NCBI RefSeq assembly: GCF_009498035.1
Contig: NZ_CP034550.1
Coordinates: 372,001-436,000, forward strand
Length of the DNA: 64,000 nt
Reading direction: 5' to 3'
DNA from: Saccharothrix syringae
GTDB lineage: Bacteria > Actinomycetota > Actinomycetes > Mycobacteriales > Pseudonocardiaceae
Part shown: one piece after another, positions 10,367 to 17,761 of the stretch
Position numbering within the stretch: the first letter of the stretch is position 1
Layout: every line of letters starts with the position of its first letter
Notes under the pieces: generated by a model
What the model was told of the DNA's origin: nothing
The model's input: only the letters and a program-made list of their open reading frames with translations
Databases searched by the model: none
Translations under genes and position numbers: made by a program

Positions 10367-11113
10367 ATGAGCGTGGTCGAGTTCGGGGGATCGGGACCGG
10401 GGATCCTGCTGCTGCACGGCCTGATGAGCCGGGCGAGCACCTGGTGGACGGTCGCGCAGTGGCTCCGGCCCTACGGCCGGGTGGTCGCCTACGACGCCCG
10501 CGGGCACGGCCGGAACCCGCGGCGCGGGCCGTTCCGCACCGAGGACTTCGTCGCCGACGCGGCGTCGGTGGTCGAGCGGCTGGACCTCGGGCCGGTGGTG
10601 GCGATCGGGCACTCCATGGGCGGCCTGCACGCGTGGGGGCTCGCCGCGCTGCGGCCGGACCTGGTGCGCGGCGTCGTGGCGGAGGACGTGGTGCCGGACA
10701 ACCGGGGCCGGTCGGTCGACGACTGGCGCTGGTACTTCGACGCGTGGCCGGTGCCGTTCCAGTCCCTGGCGCACGTGCGGTCGGTGGTGGACGTGCCGCG
10801 GGTGGAGGAGCTGTTCGAGGAGCGCGCCGACGGCTGGCACCTGATCGCCGACCTGGGCGACCTCTACGAGATCGCCGCGGAGTGGGGCGAGCGGGCGTAC
10901 TGGGACCTCGTGGACGCGATCCGGTGCCCGGTGCTGGTGGTGGAGGCCGGGCGGGGCGTGCTGCCCGCCGGGCAGATGGCCGAGGTCGCCCGCAGGTGCT
11001 CGGGGCACCACCTGGTGGTGCCCGAGTCCGGGCACGTGGTGCACGACGAGGCGCCGGAGGTCTACCGGGGCGCGGTGGAGGCGTTCCTGAGCGGGTCGAT
11101 CGCGCCGGTCTGA
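10367..11113 (+). CDS. Alpha/beta-fold hydrolase
   Basis: Hydrolase of 248 aa with HGLM near residue 17 (oxyanion region), nucleophile elbow GHSMGG (Ser83), an Asp in the strand-6 region and a C-terminal catalytic-type histidine in ESGHVVHDEAP (about 223). It is a single-domain cytoplasmic enzyme with no signal peptide. An alpha/beta hydrolase occupies the same place in the mycobacterial mutY-mhuD neighbourhood, so this is probably its counterpart, although its substrate is not known. The 3' end overlaps the convergent gene by 52 bp. Confidence 0.88.
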   Translation: MSVVEFGGSGPGILLLHGLMSRASTWWTVAQWLRPYGRVVAYDARGHGRNPRRGPFRTEDFVADAASVVERLDLGPVVAIGHSMGGLHAWGLAALRPDLVRGVVAEDVVPDNRGRSVDDWRWYFDAWPVPFQSLAHVRSVVDVPRVEELFEERADGWHLIADLGDLYEIAAEWGERAYWDLVDAIRCPVLVVEAGRGVLPAGQMAEVARRCSGHHLVVPESGHVVHDEAPEVYRGAVEAFLSGSIAPV

Positions 11114-11559
11114 GTGTCCACCACGCACACGCGCCGCGCCTCGGCCCGGATCGGCGTGACCGGGTGCAGCCGGGCGAACGCGGCCCTGACCTCGTCGTCC
11201 TCGCCGGTGAGCAGGGGGCAGTGGGGCGTCCAGCTGCCGGGCAGGTACTGGGCGGCGGGGTGCTTCACGCGCCCGGCCAGCACGTCGTGCACGGCCGAGT
11301 GCACGGCCAGCAGCTCGCCGTCGACCACGGCGCCGAGCTGGAGGGTGCGGTCGGTGGCGGCGAGCGAGTGCAGCCACAGGTCGGGCAGCCAGAGCCGGGA
11401 CAGGTCCTCGCGCAGCTCGTCGCGCACCCTCGGGCCGATGGTGCTCGCCGCGGCCCAGGTCAGGTGGGGCGGCAGGTCGTGCTCGGCGCCGACCCGGCGG
11501 CGCAGCGCGCGGATCGCCCGGTCGGCCTCGTCGTCGAAGAACACCACGAGCAGGTGCAC
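11062..11559 (-). CDS. 2H-phosphoesterase / 2'-5' RNA ligase-like protein
   Basis: Hypothetical protein of ~165 aa. It starts MHLLVVFFDDEADRAIRALR, like 2'-5' RNA ligase/cyclic phosphodiesterase proteins, and has two spaced histidine motifs, PHLTWAA and TPHCPLL, resembling the paired HxT/S of the 2H superfamily; the second is imperfect (HCP). If active, it would act on 2',3'-cyclic phosphate or 2'-5' bonds in RNA or a nucleotide. The GTG start lies 2 bp after the mutY stop, so it is translated with mutY. Its last 52 bp run antisense to the hydrolase gene. Function is tentative. Confidence 0.65.
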   Translation of the reverse strand: MHLLVVFFDDEADRAIRALRRRVGAEHDLPPHLTWAAASTIGPRVRDELREDLSRLWLPDLWLHSLAATDRTLQLGAVVDGELLAVHSAVHDVLAGRVKHPAAQYLPGSWTPHCPLLTGEDDEVRAAFARLHPVTPIRAEARRVCVVDTQTGAIDPLRNASTAPR

Positions 11560-11561
11560 GG

Positions 11562-12461
11562 TCAGCGCCCCACCGGCGAGTGCTCCACCGGCGAGTGCTC
11601 CCCGGGCAGGGCGAACAGGCCGTCGGCGGTCTGCTCGACCAGGCCGTCCACCAGCAGCGAGTGCAGGCACCGGTCCCGCTGGCCCGCGTCCGACCAGACC
11701 AGGTCGAGCCTGGACTTGGCGACCGGGCCGGTGGTGCCGCGCAGGACGTCGAGCAGCAGGCCGCGCACCTGGCGGTCGGTGCCCGCGAACTTCTGCACCG
11801 CCTTGGCCGGGCCGTCGTAGGCGGGGCGGCCGTTGCGCTGCCAGGCGCAGTCGGCGAACACCGGGCAGTCGGCGCACCGGGGCGCGCGGGCGGTGCACAC
11901 CAGGGCGCCCAGCTCCATCAGGGCCGCCGAGTACACCGCGGCCCGGTCGTCGGGCAGCAGCACCTCGACGTCGCGCAGGTCCCTGGTCGTCGACGGCGGG
12001 CCCGCGTCGCCCGCGCCGTGCACCGCGCGGGCGACCACGCGTCGCACGTTCGTGTCGACCACCGGGCACCGCTTGCCGTAGGCGAAGGCGGCGACCGCGC
12101 GGGCGGTGTAGGCGCCGATGCCGGGCAGGGCGAGCAGCGTGTCCACGTCGTCGGGCACCACGTCGCCGTGCTGCCCGGCGATGGCCTGCGCGGCGGCGTG
12201 CAGCCGCAGCGCACGCCTGGGGTAGCCGAGCTTGCCCCAGGCGCGCAGCACCTCGCCCTGCGTGGCCGCGGCCATGGCGGAGGGCGTGGGCCAGCGGTCC
12301 AGCCACTCGCGCCAGATCGGCTCGACCCGGGCGACCGGGGTCTGCTGGAGCATGATCTCGCTGACCAGCACGCCCCAGGCGGTGCACTCGGGCCGGCGCC
12401 AGGGCAGGTCGCGCGCGGTGTCGGCGAACCAGTCGAGGAGGAGGTCGGCGTCCAGGCTCAT
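11562..12461 (-). CDS. mutY: A/G-specific adenine glycosylase MutY
   Basis: Base-excision repair enzyme that removes adenine mispaired with 8-oxoguanine, 299 aa. Catalytic Glu35 is in VSEIMLQQTPV, the helix-hairpin-helix LPGIGAYTA is at 112-120, and catalytic Asp136 is in VVDTNV. The 4Fe-4S loop C-x6-C-x2-C-x5-C uses Cys189, 196, 199 and 205. The C-terminal region is shorter than in E. coli MutY, as is usual for actinomycetes. The last residues come from a duplicated 15-bp unit (GGCGAGTGCTCCACC) near 11575-11605, so the tail EHSPVEHSPV is a recent repeat expansion. Beta-carbonic anhydrase lies just upstream on the same strand. Confidence 0.96.
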   Translation of the reverse strand: MSLDADLLLDWFADTARDLPWRRPECTAWGVLVSEIMLQQTPVARVEPIWREWLDRWPTPSAMAAATQGEVLRAWGKLGYPRRALRLHAAAQAIAGQHGDVVPDDVDTLLALPGIGAYTARAVAAFAYGKRCPVVDTNVRRVVARAVHGAGDAGPPSTTRDLRDVEVLLPDDRAAVYSAALMELGALVCTARAPRCADCPVFADCAWQRNGRPAYDGPAKAVQKFAGTDRQVRGLLLDVLRGTTGPVAKSRLDLVWSDAGQRDRCLHSLLVDGLVEQTADGLFALPGEHSPVEHSPVGR

Positions 12462-12488
12462 AACGCCGACCAGTGTTCCACGAACGGG

Positions 12489-12980
12489 TTAGACGACCTC
12501 GGTCAGCTCACCGGTGTGCACGTCGTAGACGAAGCCGCGCACCCGGTCCTTGTGGATCAGGAACGGGCTCTGCCGGACGCGGTTCACCGAGCCGCGCACG
12601 CTGTCCTTGACCTCGCGGAACGCCTCCACCGACCAGGTGGGCCGCAGGCCGGTGTCCTGCTCCAGCTCGTCCTTGAACCCGTCCTCGGTGACCAGCTCCA
12701 GGCCGCAGTTGGTGTGGTGCACCAGCAGGATCTCCTCGGTGCCCAGCTTGCGCTGGCTGAGCGCGAGGGAGCGGATCGCGTCGTCGGTGACGACGCCGCC
12801 CGCGTTGCGCAGCACGTGCGCCTCGCCCTGCTTGAGGCCGAAGATCTCGAACACCCGGATGCGGGAGTCCATGCAGGTCAGGATCGCCACCTTCAGCGAC
12901 GGCCGCGGCGACGAGCGGTCGCCGGGGACGATGTTGCCGATCTCGGCGTTCCGGCTGAGCAGTTCGTCGATGGCGGTCAC
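12489..12980 (-). CDS. Beta-class carbonic anhydrase
   Basis: Zinc enzyme interconverting CO2 and bicarbonate, 163 aa. The zinc ligands and dyad are Cys36-x-Asp38-x-Arg40 (CMDSR), His89 and Cys92 (HHTNCG). The GTG start at 12980 was chosen because GGAGGTGC sits just upstream; the open frame continues far upstream but is only antisense to the next gene. Length is typical of the short actinobacterial CanB/CynT class. It probably supplies bicarbonate for carboxylases. mutY follows 27 bp downstream, so the pair may share a transcript. Confidence 0.93.
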   Translation of the reverse strand: MTAIDELLSRNAEIGNIVPGDRSSPRPSLKVAILTCMDSRIRVFEIFGLKQGEAHVLRNAGGVVTDDAIRSLALSQRKLGTEEILLVHHTNCGLELVTEDGFKDELEQDTGLRPTWSVEAFREVKDSVRGSVNRVRQSPFLIHKDRVRGFVYDVHTGELTEVV

Positions 12981-13142
12981 CGCGCACCTCCCGTGTGCTG
13001 GGGGCCGAGGCCCCGGGGTCGTCCCTGGGATTGGAACGCGGGTCCCGGATGCCGGCAAGCGGATCGGGCGGACATCACGTTCACCGCATCGGGGGACCGA
13101 CGCCTGCCCGGATATTCCACCTCGTCCGGTTACGTTCGTCCG

Positions 13143-13784
13143 GTGATCGAGCCAACGGGCCCGCTCCCGCCGTGGGTGTACTGGCGGCGCCGCGCGCTGG
13201 CCGTCGGCGCCGCGGCGGTCGCGCTCCTCGGCCTCGTCTGGCTGTCCGCCGCGCTGCTCGGTGACGGTGAGCCCGTCGCACCGCGGGCCGTGACCTCGAC
13301 CCCGCCCGCGCCGGCGGGCACGCCGGCGGCCACTTCGTCCCCCACCTCGTCCCCGGCGTCCCCCGCGCAGCCCACGCCACCGCCCGGACCGCCGGCGCCG
13401 TGCGAGGACGCCCAGCTCGGCGTGGCCGCCGTGATCGACAAGCCGGCGGCCGCGGTGGGCGAGGAGGTGGGCATGGGCATCGCGGTGTCCAACACCGGCC
13501 CGTTCCCGTGCACGAAGGACATCGGGCGGCACGTGCGCGAGCTGGTGGTCACCACCGCCGACGGCGGCACCCGGCTGTGGTCGAGCAACGACTGCCACGC
13601 CACCGAGGGCTCGGAGGTGCGGGTGCTGCGCCCGGGCGAGCGCTTCCACTACGGCCTGCGCTGGCCGGGCACGACGTCCGAACCGGGGTGCGCGGCCCGG
13701 CGGGCGCTGGGGCCGGGCGACTACCTGGTCGTGGCGCGGGTGGCGGGGCGGGAGAGCGACCCCGTGGTGTTCCGGCTGGGGTAG
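13143..13784 (+). CDS. Membrane-anchored protein with Pro/Thr/Ser linker (Rv3587c-like)
   Basis: Protein of 213 aa with a conserved cytoplasmic N-terminus (EPTGPLPPWVYWRRR), one membrane helix (residues ~18-38), a ~35-residue Ser/Thr/Pro/Ala linker and an extracellular beta-rich domain of ~120 aa. That domain contains three or four Cys (CEDAQ, PCTKDI, NDCHAT, EPGCAA) that could form two disulfides. From memory it matches the mycobacterial Rv3587c family, which sits next to canB; that family has no known function. The GTG start fits the family N-terminus. It diverges from carbonic anhydrase with ~160 bp between the starts. Confidence 0.75.
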   Translation: MIEPTGPLPPWVYWRRRALAVGAAAVALLGLVWLSAALLGDGEPVAPRAVTSTPPAPAGTPAATSSPTSSPASPAQPTPPPGPPAPCEDAQLGVAAVIDKPAAAVGEEVGMGIAVSNTGPFPCTKDIGRHVRELVVTTADGGTRLWSSNDCHATEGSEVRVLRPGERFHYGLRWPGTTSEPGCAARRALGPGDYLVVARVAGRESDPVVFRLG

Positions 13785-13940
13785 GTCCGGTTCGGGCCAG
13801 GTCTGGTTCGGGCCAGGTCTGGTTCGGGCCAGGACCGGTTCCGGTCAGGTCCGGCTCGGGTCAGGTCCGGTTTCGGGCCGGGGCTGGTTCGGGCCCGGCT
13901 GGCTCCGGGCAGGTCCGGTTCCGGTCGGGGCCGGTTCCGG
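13784..13940. repeat. Degenerate 16-bp tandem repeat array
   Basis: About ten imperfect copies of a 16-bp unit (GGTCCGGTTCGGGCCA and variants) fill the whole gap between two convergent genes, from the last base of the upstream stop codon to the downstream stop. Unit length stays at 15-17 bp while bases drift, so it looks like an ageing minisatellite. No spacers, no open frame. Confidence 0.9.
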
Positions 13941-14954
13941 CTAGGACCACCCCAGGGCGGGACCGAGCTTCGTGGCGATGTCGGTGAGGATCTGCGCGTA
14001 GTCCTCGTGCCCGAAGGTGAAGGGCAGCGCGAAGACGGCCTCGTCGACCTCGCGGAACGCGGCGTGGTCGTACAGGCGCGCGGCGATCTCGTCCGACGTG
14101 CCGACGAGGTCGGGCGCGAACAGCAGCCCGGCCGGCCCCTGCGGCGTGGCGGTGCGCGGCAGGCGCGCGGCCGCGTAAGCCTCGTACCTGGCGCGCTGCT
14201 CCGGCGTCGCGCCGTCGGTCGGGATGACGACCAGCCCCTGCGAGACCCGGGCCCGCTCGCCGTCCGGGTGGGCCGCCCGGAACGCGGTGACGAGCGACCG
14301 CTGGATCTCCGCGAACCCCTCGTCCCGCCCCTCGCTCTTGACCACGCTGCTGAGCAGCAGGTTCATCCGCCGCTCGCCCGCCCACCGGGCCGAGGCGAGG
14401 CTGCCCGCGCCGTACCAGGTGCGCCCGCGCAGCCCCGGCGAGTGCGGTTGGACGCGACGGGAGTAGACCTCGATGCCCTCGGTGCCCTCGAAGTCGCTGA
14501 CGGGCTCGCCCGCCAGGGCGCCCAGCAGGCGCTCGACCCGCCGGTGGCTGAAGTCCTCGACGTCCGCGGTGTCCGGGTAGAGGGCGTTTTTCACCCGTTC
14601 GTAGTGAATCGGCTGGCCGACGCTCACCCCCGGGTTCAGCCGACCGCCCGACAGGACGTCGACCGTGGCCAGGTCCTCGGCGAGGCGCAGCGGGTTCTCC
14701 CAGCCCAGCGGGGTGACGGCGGTGCCCAGCTCGATGCGTTCGGTGCGCTGCGTGGCCGCGGCCAGGACGGCGACGGGGGAGGAGATGCCGAACTGGAGGT
14801 GCCGGTGCCGCAGCCAGGCGCTGTCGAAGCCCAGCCGCTCGCCCAGTTCGATGATGTCCAGCGTCGACTCGTGCCCGCGGCGGGGGTCCTGCTCGTCGAA
14901 CAGGCCGATGGTGAGGAAGCCGAGCTTGCGCAGGGGCTGGGAGGGGAGCGGCAT
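13941..14954 (-). CDS. Luciferase-like flavin-dependent oxidoreductase
   Basis: TIM-barrel monooxygenase of the bacterial luciferase-like family, 337 aa, dependent on FMNH2 or F420. Family markers are KLGFLTIGLFDE at the N-terminus, LGFDSAWLRHRHLQFG, RTERIELGTAVTPLGWENPLRLAEDLATVDVLSGGR and a GLRGRTWYGAGS region. ATG 14954 was chosen from the family N-terminus. It stands alone: a minisatellite lies downstream and a 317-bp gap upstream. The substrate cannot be predicted from sequence alone. Confidence 0.87.
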   Translation of the reverse strand: MPLPSQPLRKLGFLTIGLFDEQDPRRGHESTLDIIELGERLGFDSAWLRHRHLQFGISSPVAVLAAATQRTERIELGTAVTPLGWENPLRLAEDLATVDVLSGGRLNPGVSVGQPIHYERVKNALYPDTADVEDFSHRRVERLLGALAGEPVSDFEGTEGIEVYSRRVQPHSPGLRGRTWYGAGSLASARWAGERRMNLLLSSVVKSEGRDEGFAEIQRSLVTAFRAAHPDGERARVSQGLVVIPTDGATPEQRARYEAYAAARLPRTATPQGPAGLLFAPDLVGTSDEIAARLYDHAAFREVDEAVFALPFTFGHEDYAQILTDIATKLGPALGWS

Positions 14955-15096
14955 ACCCCGATTGTGGTCGTCGTCCGGGCGTGGTCCACGTGGTGGGACC
15001 CCGTCGGGTGACCCCGCGGGGGCCGGCGCTCCCCACGCGCCCGCGAGGAACGACCGGCGGGTTCCGCAAGCCGGGCGAACCGGTCCGCGCGCGGCA

Positions 15097-15118
15097 GGGG
15101 TCCCCCGGCGGGGACCCC
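15097..15118. terminator. Hairpin downstream of lacI-like gene
   Basis: GGGGTCCCC and GGGGACCCC form a 9-bp stem with a 4-base loop in the 317-bp gap between the LacI gene end and the start of the luciferase-like gene. It is placed to end transcription of the LacI gene. No T-tract is present. The rest of the gap holds the 16-bp repeats near the LacI stop. Confidence 0.5.
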
Positions 15119-15214
15119 CGCGAAGCGATCGGGTGTGCGACGGCCTGTCAGCCGGCCGGTTGGCCACCGGCCCGCTGCCCGGTGGCCGATCGGCGGGCCG
15201 GCGCAGGTGGCCGA

Positions 15215-15278
15215 CCGGCCGGATCAGGGCCCGGCCGGATCAGGGCCCGGCCGGATCAGCGACCCACCGGATCAGGGC
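15215..15278. repeat. 16-bp tandem repeat running into a stop codon
   Basis: Two exact and two degenerate copies of CCGGCCGGATCAGGGC. The fourth copy supplies the stop codon (TCA on the plus strand) of the minus-strand LacI gene, so the array has either grown from or invaded the 3' end of that gene. Short, without spacers. Confidence 0.88.
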
Positions 15279-16375
15279 CCGAACCAGCGCTCCTCCGCCG
15301 TCCCGCGAGGGGGCGCGGCGGTCGAGCCGTGCACCAGTTCGGTGGCCAGGGTGACCGAGCGGGGCCGGGAGCGCTCGGCCGAGTCCAGCAGCAGCTTGCC
15401 CGCCGCCCGCCCCTTCTCCAGCACCGGCTGCCGCACCGTGGTCAGGCCCGCCTGCTCGGCCTCGCGGATCCCGTCGAACCCGGTGACGGTCAGGTCGTGC
15501 GGCACGCGCAGCCCCCGCCGCTCGGCCTCGCCCATCGCGCCGAGCGCCAGGATGTCCGAGGTGCAGATGAGCGCGGTGATCTGCGGGTCGCTGTCCAGCA
15601 CCTGGGCGGCGGCCGAGGCGCCGGAGGCGATGGTGTGGTCGAAGCGCTCCACCACGGGCACCGCGCTCCAGTCGACGCCCACGGCGGCGAACGCCTGCGC
15701 CAGACCGGCCAGGCGCGACCGCTGCACGTGGAAGTGCGCCGACTCCCGCCGCTCGCGCGTCACGAAGCCGTCGTTGCGGTCGCGCGCCAGCCGCATGCAC
15801 ACCACGCCGACCCGGCGGTGCCCCAGCGCGATCAGGTGCTGCGCCAGCGAGTGCATCGCCGCCTGGTCGTCGATGCCCACGCGGTCGACGTTGTCGAGGT
15901 CCGGCTGGTCGCACACCACCGTCGGCACGGGGCGCTCCAGCACGGCGGCCAGGTGCGGGTCGTCGTCGGGCACCGAGTAGACGACGAAGCCGTCCACCCC
16001 CGCCCGGTGCACCGCGGCCACGTCCTCGCGCTCGGGGTTCGCGGGCACGAGCAGCAGCCCCTGCCCGGCGTCCTCGCACGCGAGCGCCAGGCCCTCCAGG
16101 AACCCGATCGCCGCGGGGTCCCGGAACGCGTACGACAGGTTCTCGGTGAGCAGCAGGCCCACCGCACCGGCCTTGCGCGTCCGCAGTGATCGGGCCACCG
16201 GGTCGGGCCCCGGGTAGCCGAGTCGTCTCGCTGTCTCCAACACCCGGCGTCGCAGCTCCGGCGAGAGCTGGTCGGGACGGTTGTACGCGTTGGACACCGT
16301 TGTCCGGGAAACACCCAGCTCCGCCGCCAGTGAGGCGAGCGTCGCGGGGCGTCGCACATGCATCGACCGCGCCAT
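15272..16375 (-). CDS. LacI-family transcriptional regulator (first)
   Basis: DNA-binding repressor of about 367 aa. The N-terminal HTH reads ATLASLAAELGVSRTTVSNAYNRPDQLS, followed by the hinge and a periplasmic-binding-protein-like sugar-sensing domain (GAVGLLLTENLSYAF through TVTGFDGIREAEQAGLTTVRQP). SRTTVSNAYN is the recognition-helix region. ATG 16375 was taken as start; ATG 16363 and an upstream in-frame codon at 16402 are possible. The C-terminal ~10 residues run into a tandem repeat. No sugar genes adjoin it directly; the second LacI gene lies 100 bp upstream on the same strand. A dre-like inverted repeat sits about 100 bp before the start. The ligand is unknown. Confidence 0.9.
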   Translation of the reverse strand: MARSMHVRRPATLASLAAELGVSRTTVSNAYNRPDQLSPELRRRVLETARRLGYPGPDPVARSLRTRKAGAVGLLLTENLSYAFRDPAAIGFLEGLALACEDAGQGLLLVPANPEREDVAAVHRAGVDGFVVYSVPDDDPHLAAVLERPVPTVVCDQPDLDNVDRVGIDDQAAMHSLAQHLIALGHRRVGVVCMRLARDRNDGFVTRERRESAHFHVQRSRLAGLAQAFAAVGVDWSAVPVVERFDHTIASGASAAAQVLDSDPQITALICTSDILALGAMGEAERRGLRVPHDLTVTGFDGIREAEQAGLTTVRQPVLEKGRAAGKLLLDSAERSRPRSVTLATELVHGSTAAPPRGTAEERWFGP

Positions 16376-16475
16376 GAAGTGACCGTAACGGTTCAGAACC
16401 AATTACAGAAGTGGGGGTGACGGGCGTCCCTCAAATTTACTGTCTTCGCAGGTAGAACTACGTTACCTCGAAGTA

Positions 16476-16493
16476 CATTGGTCTAAACCAATG
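16476..16493. promoter_or_regulatory. dre-like inverted repeat (candidate DasR operator)
   Basis: CATTGGT-CTAA-ACCAATG is a perfect 7-bp inverted repeat. Its core TGGTCTAAACCA differs by one base from the DasR-box core TGGTCTAGACCA. It overlaps the last codons of the second LacI gene and lies ~100 bp before the first LacI gene, so it may control the latter. The decamer TTAGACCAAT recurs at 21471-21480, upstream of the MsiK-like gene. A simple rho-independent stem for the LacI gene is the alternative. Confidence 0.45.
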
Positions 16494-17535
16494 CGGGTGC
16501 CGCGGACGACTCGCGCACCACCAGCCGCGGTCGGAACACGCGCGTGTAGTTGCCCGCGGGCCGGCGCCGCCGGTCGGGGTCGAGCCGGTGTACCAGCTCG
16601 TCCACGGCGGCCGCCGCCATCTCCTCGATCGGCTGCGCCAGGGTGGTCAGCGACGGCGAGCAGTACGACGCCAGCGGGATGTCGTCGAAGCCCACCACGG
16701 ACAGGTCGCCCGGCACCCGCAGGCCGCGCCGGTGCGCCTCGCGCAGCACGCCGATGGCCATGTGGTCCGACGAGCAGATCACCGCGGTCGGCCGCACCGT
16801 GTCCAGCAGCGCGGCCACCGCCGCCGCGCCGCCCTCCGGCCCGAACGGCGCGTGCGCGACGAAGTCCGACGACGCGGGCAGGCCGTCCTCCTCCAGCGCC
16901 GCCGCCCACCCGGCGCGCTTGAGCCGCGACGGCAGCGACCGCGCCGGGCCGGACACGAACCCGATCCGCCGGTGCCCCAGCTCCACCAGGTGCCGCGTGG
17001 CCGCGTAGCCCGCGTGCTGCTCGTCCACGGTCACGTCCGGCACGTCCAGCGACGGCGTGGCCCCGTTGAGGAACACCATGTGCACGCCGTCGGCCAGCAG
17101 CTTCGCGTAGTACGACGGCCGCGGCGCCTGGCCGAGCGGCACCTCGACGTTGGTGATCTCCGGCGACACGAACACCATGCCCTCGACGCCGCGGGCCAGG
17201 AGCATCCGCACGTACTCCTCCTCGCCCATCGCGGCCGCGCCGGTGGCGCGCGTGTTGCACAGCAGCGACGAGTAGCCCAGCCGCGCCGCGCGCACCTCCA
17301 GCGCCTCGGCGAACGCCGGGAACACCGGGTTCGACAGCTCCGGCACCAGCAGCCCGATCACGCCGGTCCGCTGGAGCGCGCCCAGGCCCCGCGGTGTGTA
17401 GGGCATCTCGGCGAGCACGGCGAGCACGCGCTGGCGCGTTTCGTCGTTCACGCCCGCCCGGCGGTTGAGCACCCGGCTGACCGTCGAGATGCTCACCCCG
17501 GCTGCCCTGGCGATCTCGGACAGACCGGACACCAT
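16483..17535 (-). CDS. LacI-family regulator of the sugar importer (MalR-like)
   Basis: Repressor of 350 aa with N-terminal HTH LSEIARAAGVSISTVSRVLN and a sugar-sensing domain (GVIGLLVPELSNPVFPAFAEALE, VVGFDDIPLASYCSPSLTTLAQP). It is divergent from a maltose-type solute-binding protein gene, and two GCAAR-TT-YTTGC operators lie in the gap, one near each gene, so it most likely represses the importer and itself until a sugar binds. The GAGGAGG ribosome site is only one base from ATG 17535 but four from the next codon, GTG 17532, so GTG could be the true start. This local regulator is the best candidate for MalR. Confidence 0.9.
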   Translation of the reverse strand: MVSGLSEIARAAGVSISTVSRVLNRRAGVNDETRQRVLAVLAEMPYTPRGLGALQRTGVIGLLVPELSNPVFPAFAEALEVRAARLGYSSLLCNTRATGAAAMGEEEYVRMLLARGVEGMVFVSPEITNVEVPLGQAPRPSYYAKLLADGVHMVFLNGATPSLDVPDVTVDEQHAGYAATRHLVELGHRRIGFVSGPARSLPSRLKRAGWAAALEEDGLPASSDFVAHAPFGPEGGAAAVAALLDTVRPTAVICSSDHMAIGVLREAHRRGLRVPGDLSVVGFDDIPLASYCSPSLTTLAQPIEEMAAAAVDELVHRLDPDRRRRPAGNYTRVFRPRLVVRESSAAPALV

Positions 17536-17581
17536 GCCTCCTCACGTGGGTTTGTGGGTGACGTGCAGCCTGCCGCCAGCG

Positions 17582-17593
17582 GCAAATTTTTGC
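17582..17593. promoter_or_regulatory. LacI-type operator, site A (proximal to the regulator gene)
   Basis: GCAAA-TT-TTTGC, an inverted repeat with a 2-base spacer, 46 bp upstream of the LacI start. It has the same architecture as site B (GCAAR-TT-YTTGC) and the same flank, TTGCAA. Such arms are typical for LacI-family repressors of maltose genes in actinomycetes. Confidence 0.6.
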
Positions 17594-17655
17594 AACGCCG
17601 ACCCGCGTTTCGCCCGTGCGCGCTGGGCCGTTACGGCTTGGTTACCGTCCTGGCC

Positions 17656-17685
17656 TTGACCCGGCCCTGGTCGGCGGGATGAAAT
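17656..17685 (+). promoter_or_regulatory. Candidate promoter of the malEFG operon
   Basis: TTGACC (17656-17661), 18 bases, then TGAAAT (17680-17685). The predicted start of transcription near 17692 would place operator B immediately downstream, a position where a bound repressor blocks initiation. The -10 match is modest (4/6). Confidence 0.35.
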
Positions 17686-17701
17686 CCGCGTCAACAATTT
17701 C

Positions 17702-17713
17702 GCAAGTTCTTGC
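17702..17713. promoter_or_regulatory. LacI-type operator, site B (proximal to malE)
   Basis: GCAAG-TT-CTTGC, a perfect 5-bp inverted repeat with a 2-base spacer, followed by AAG to give CTTGCAAG. It lies 49 bp before the malE start and 120 bp from site A, so a looped repressor tetramer or independent control of both genes is possible. Confidence 0.65.
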
Positions 17714-17761
17714 AAGAGCCTTCATCGCGATGAAGGTCCAGCAGGAGGGACGACAGCAACG

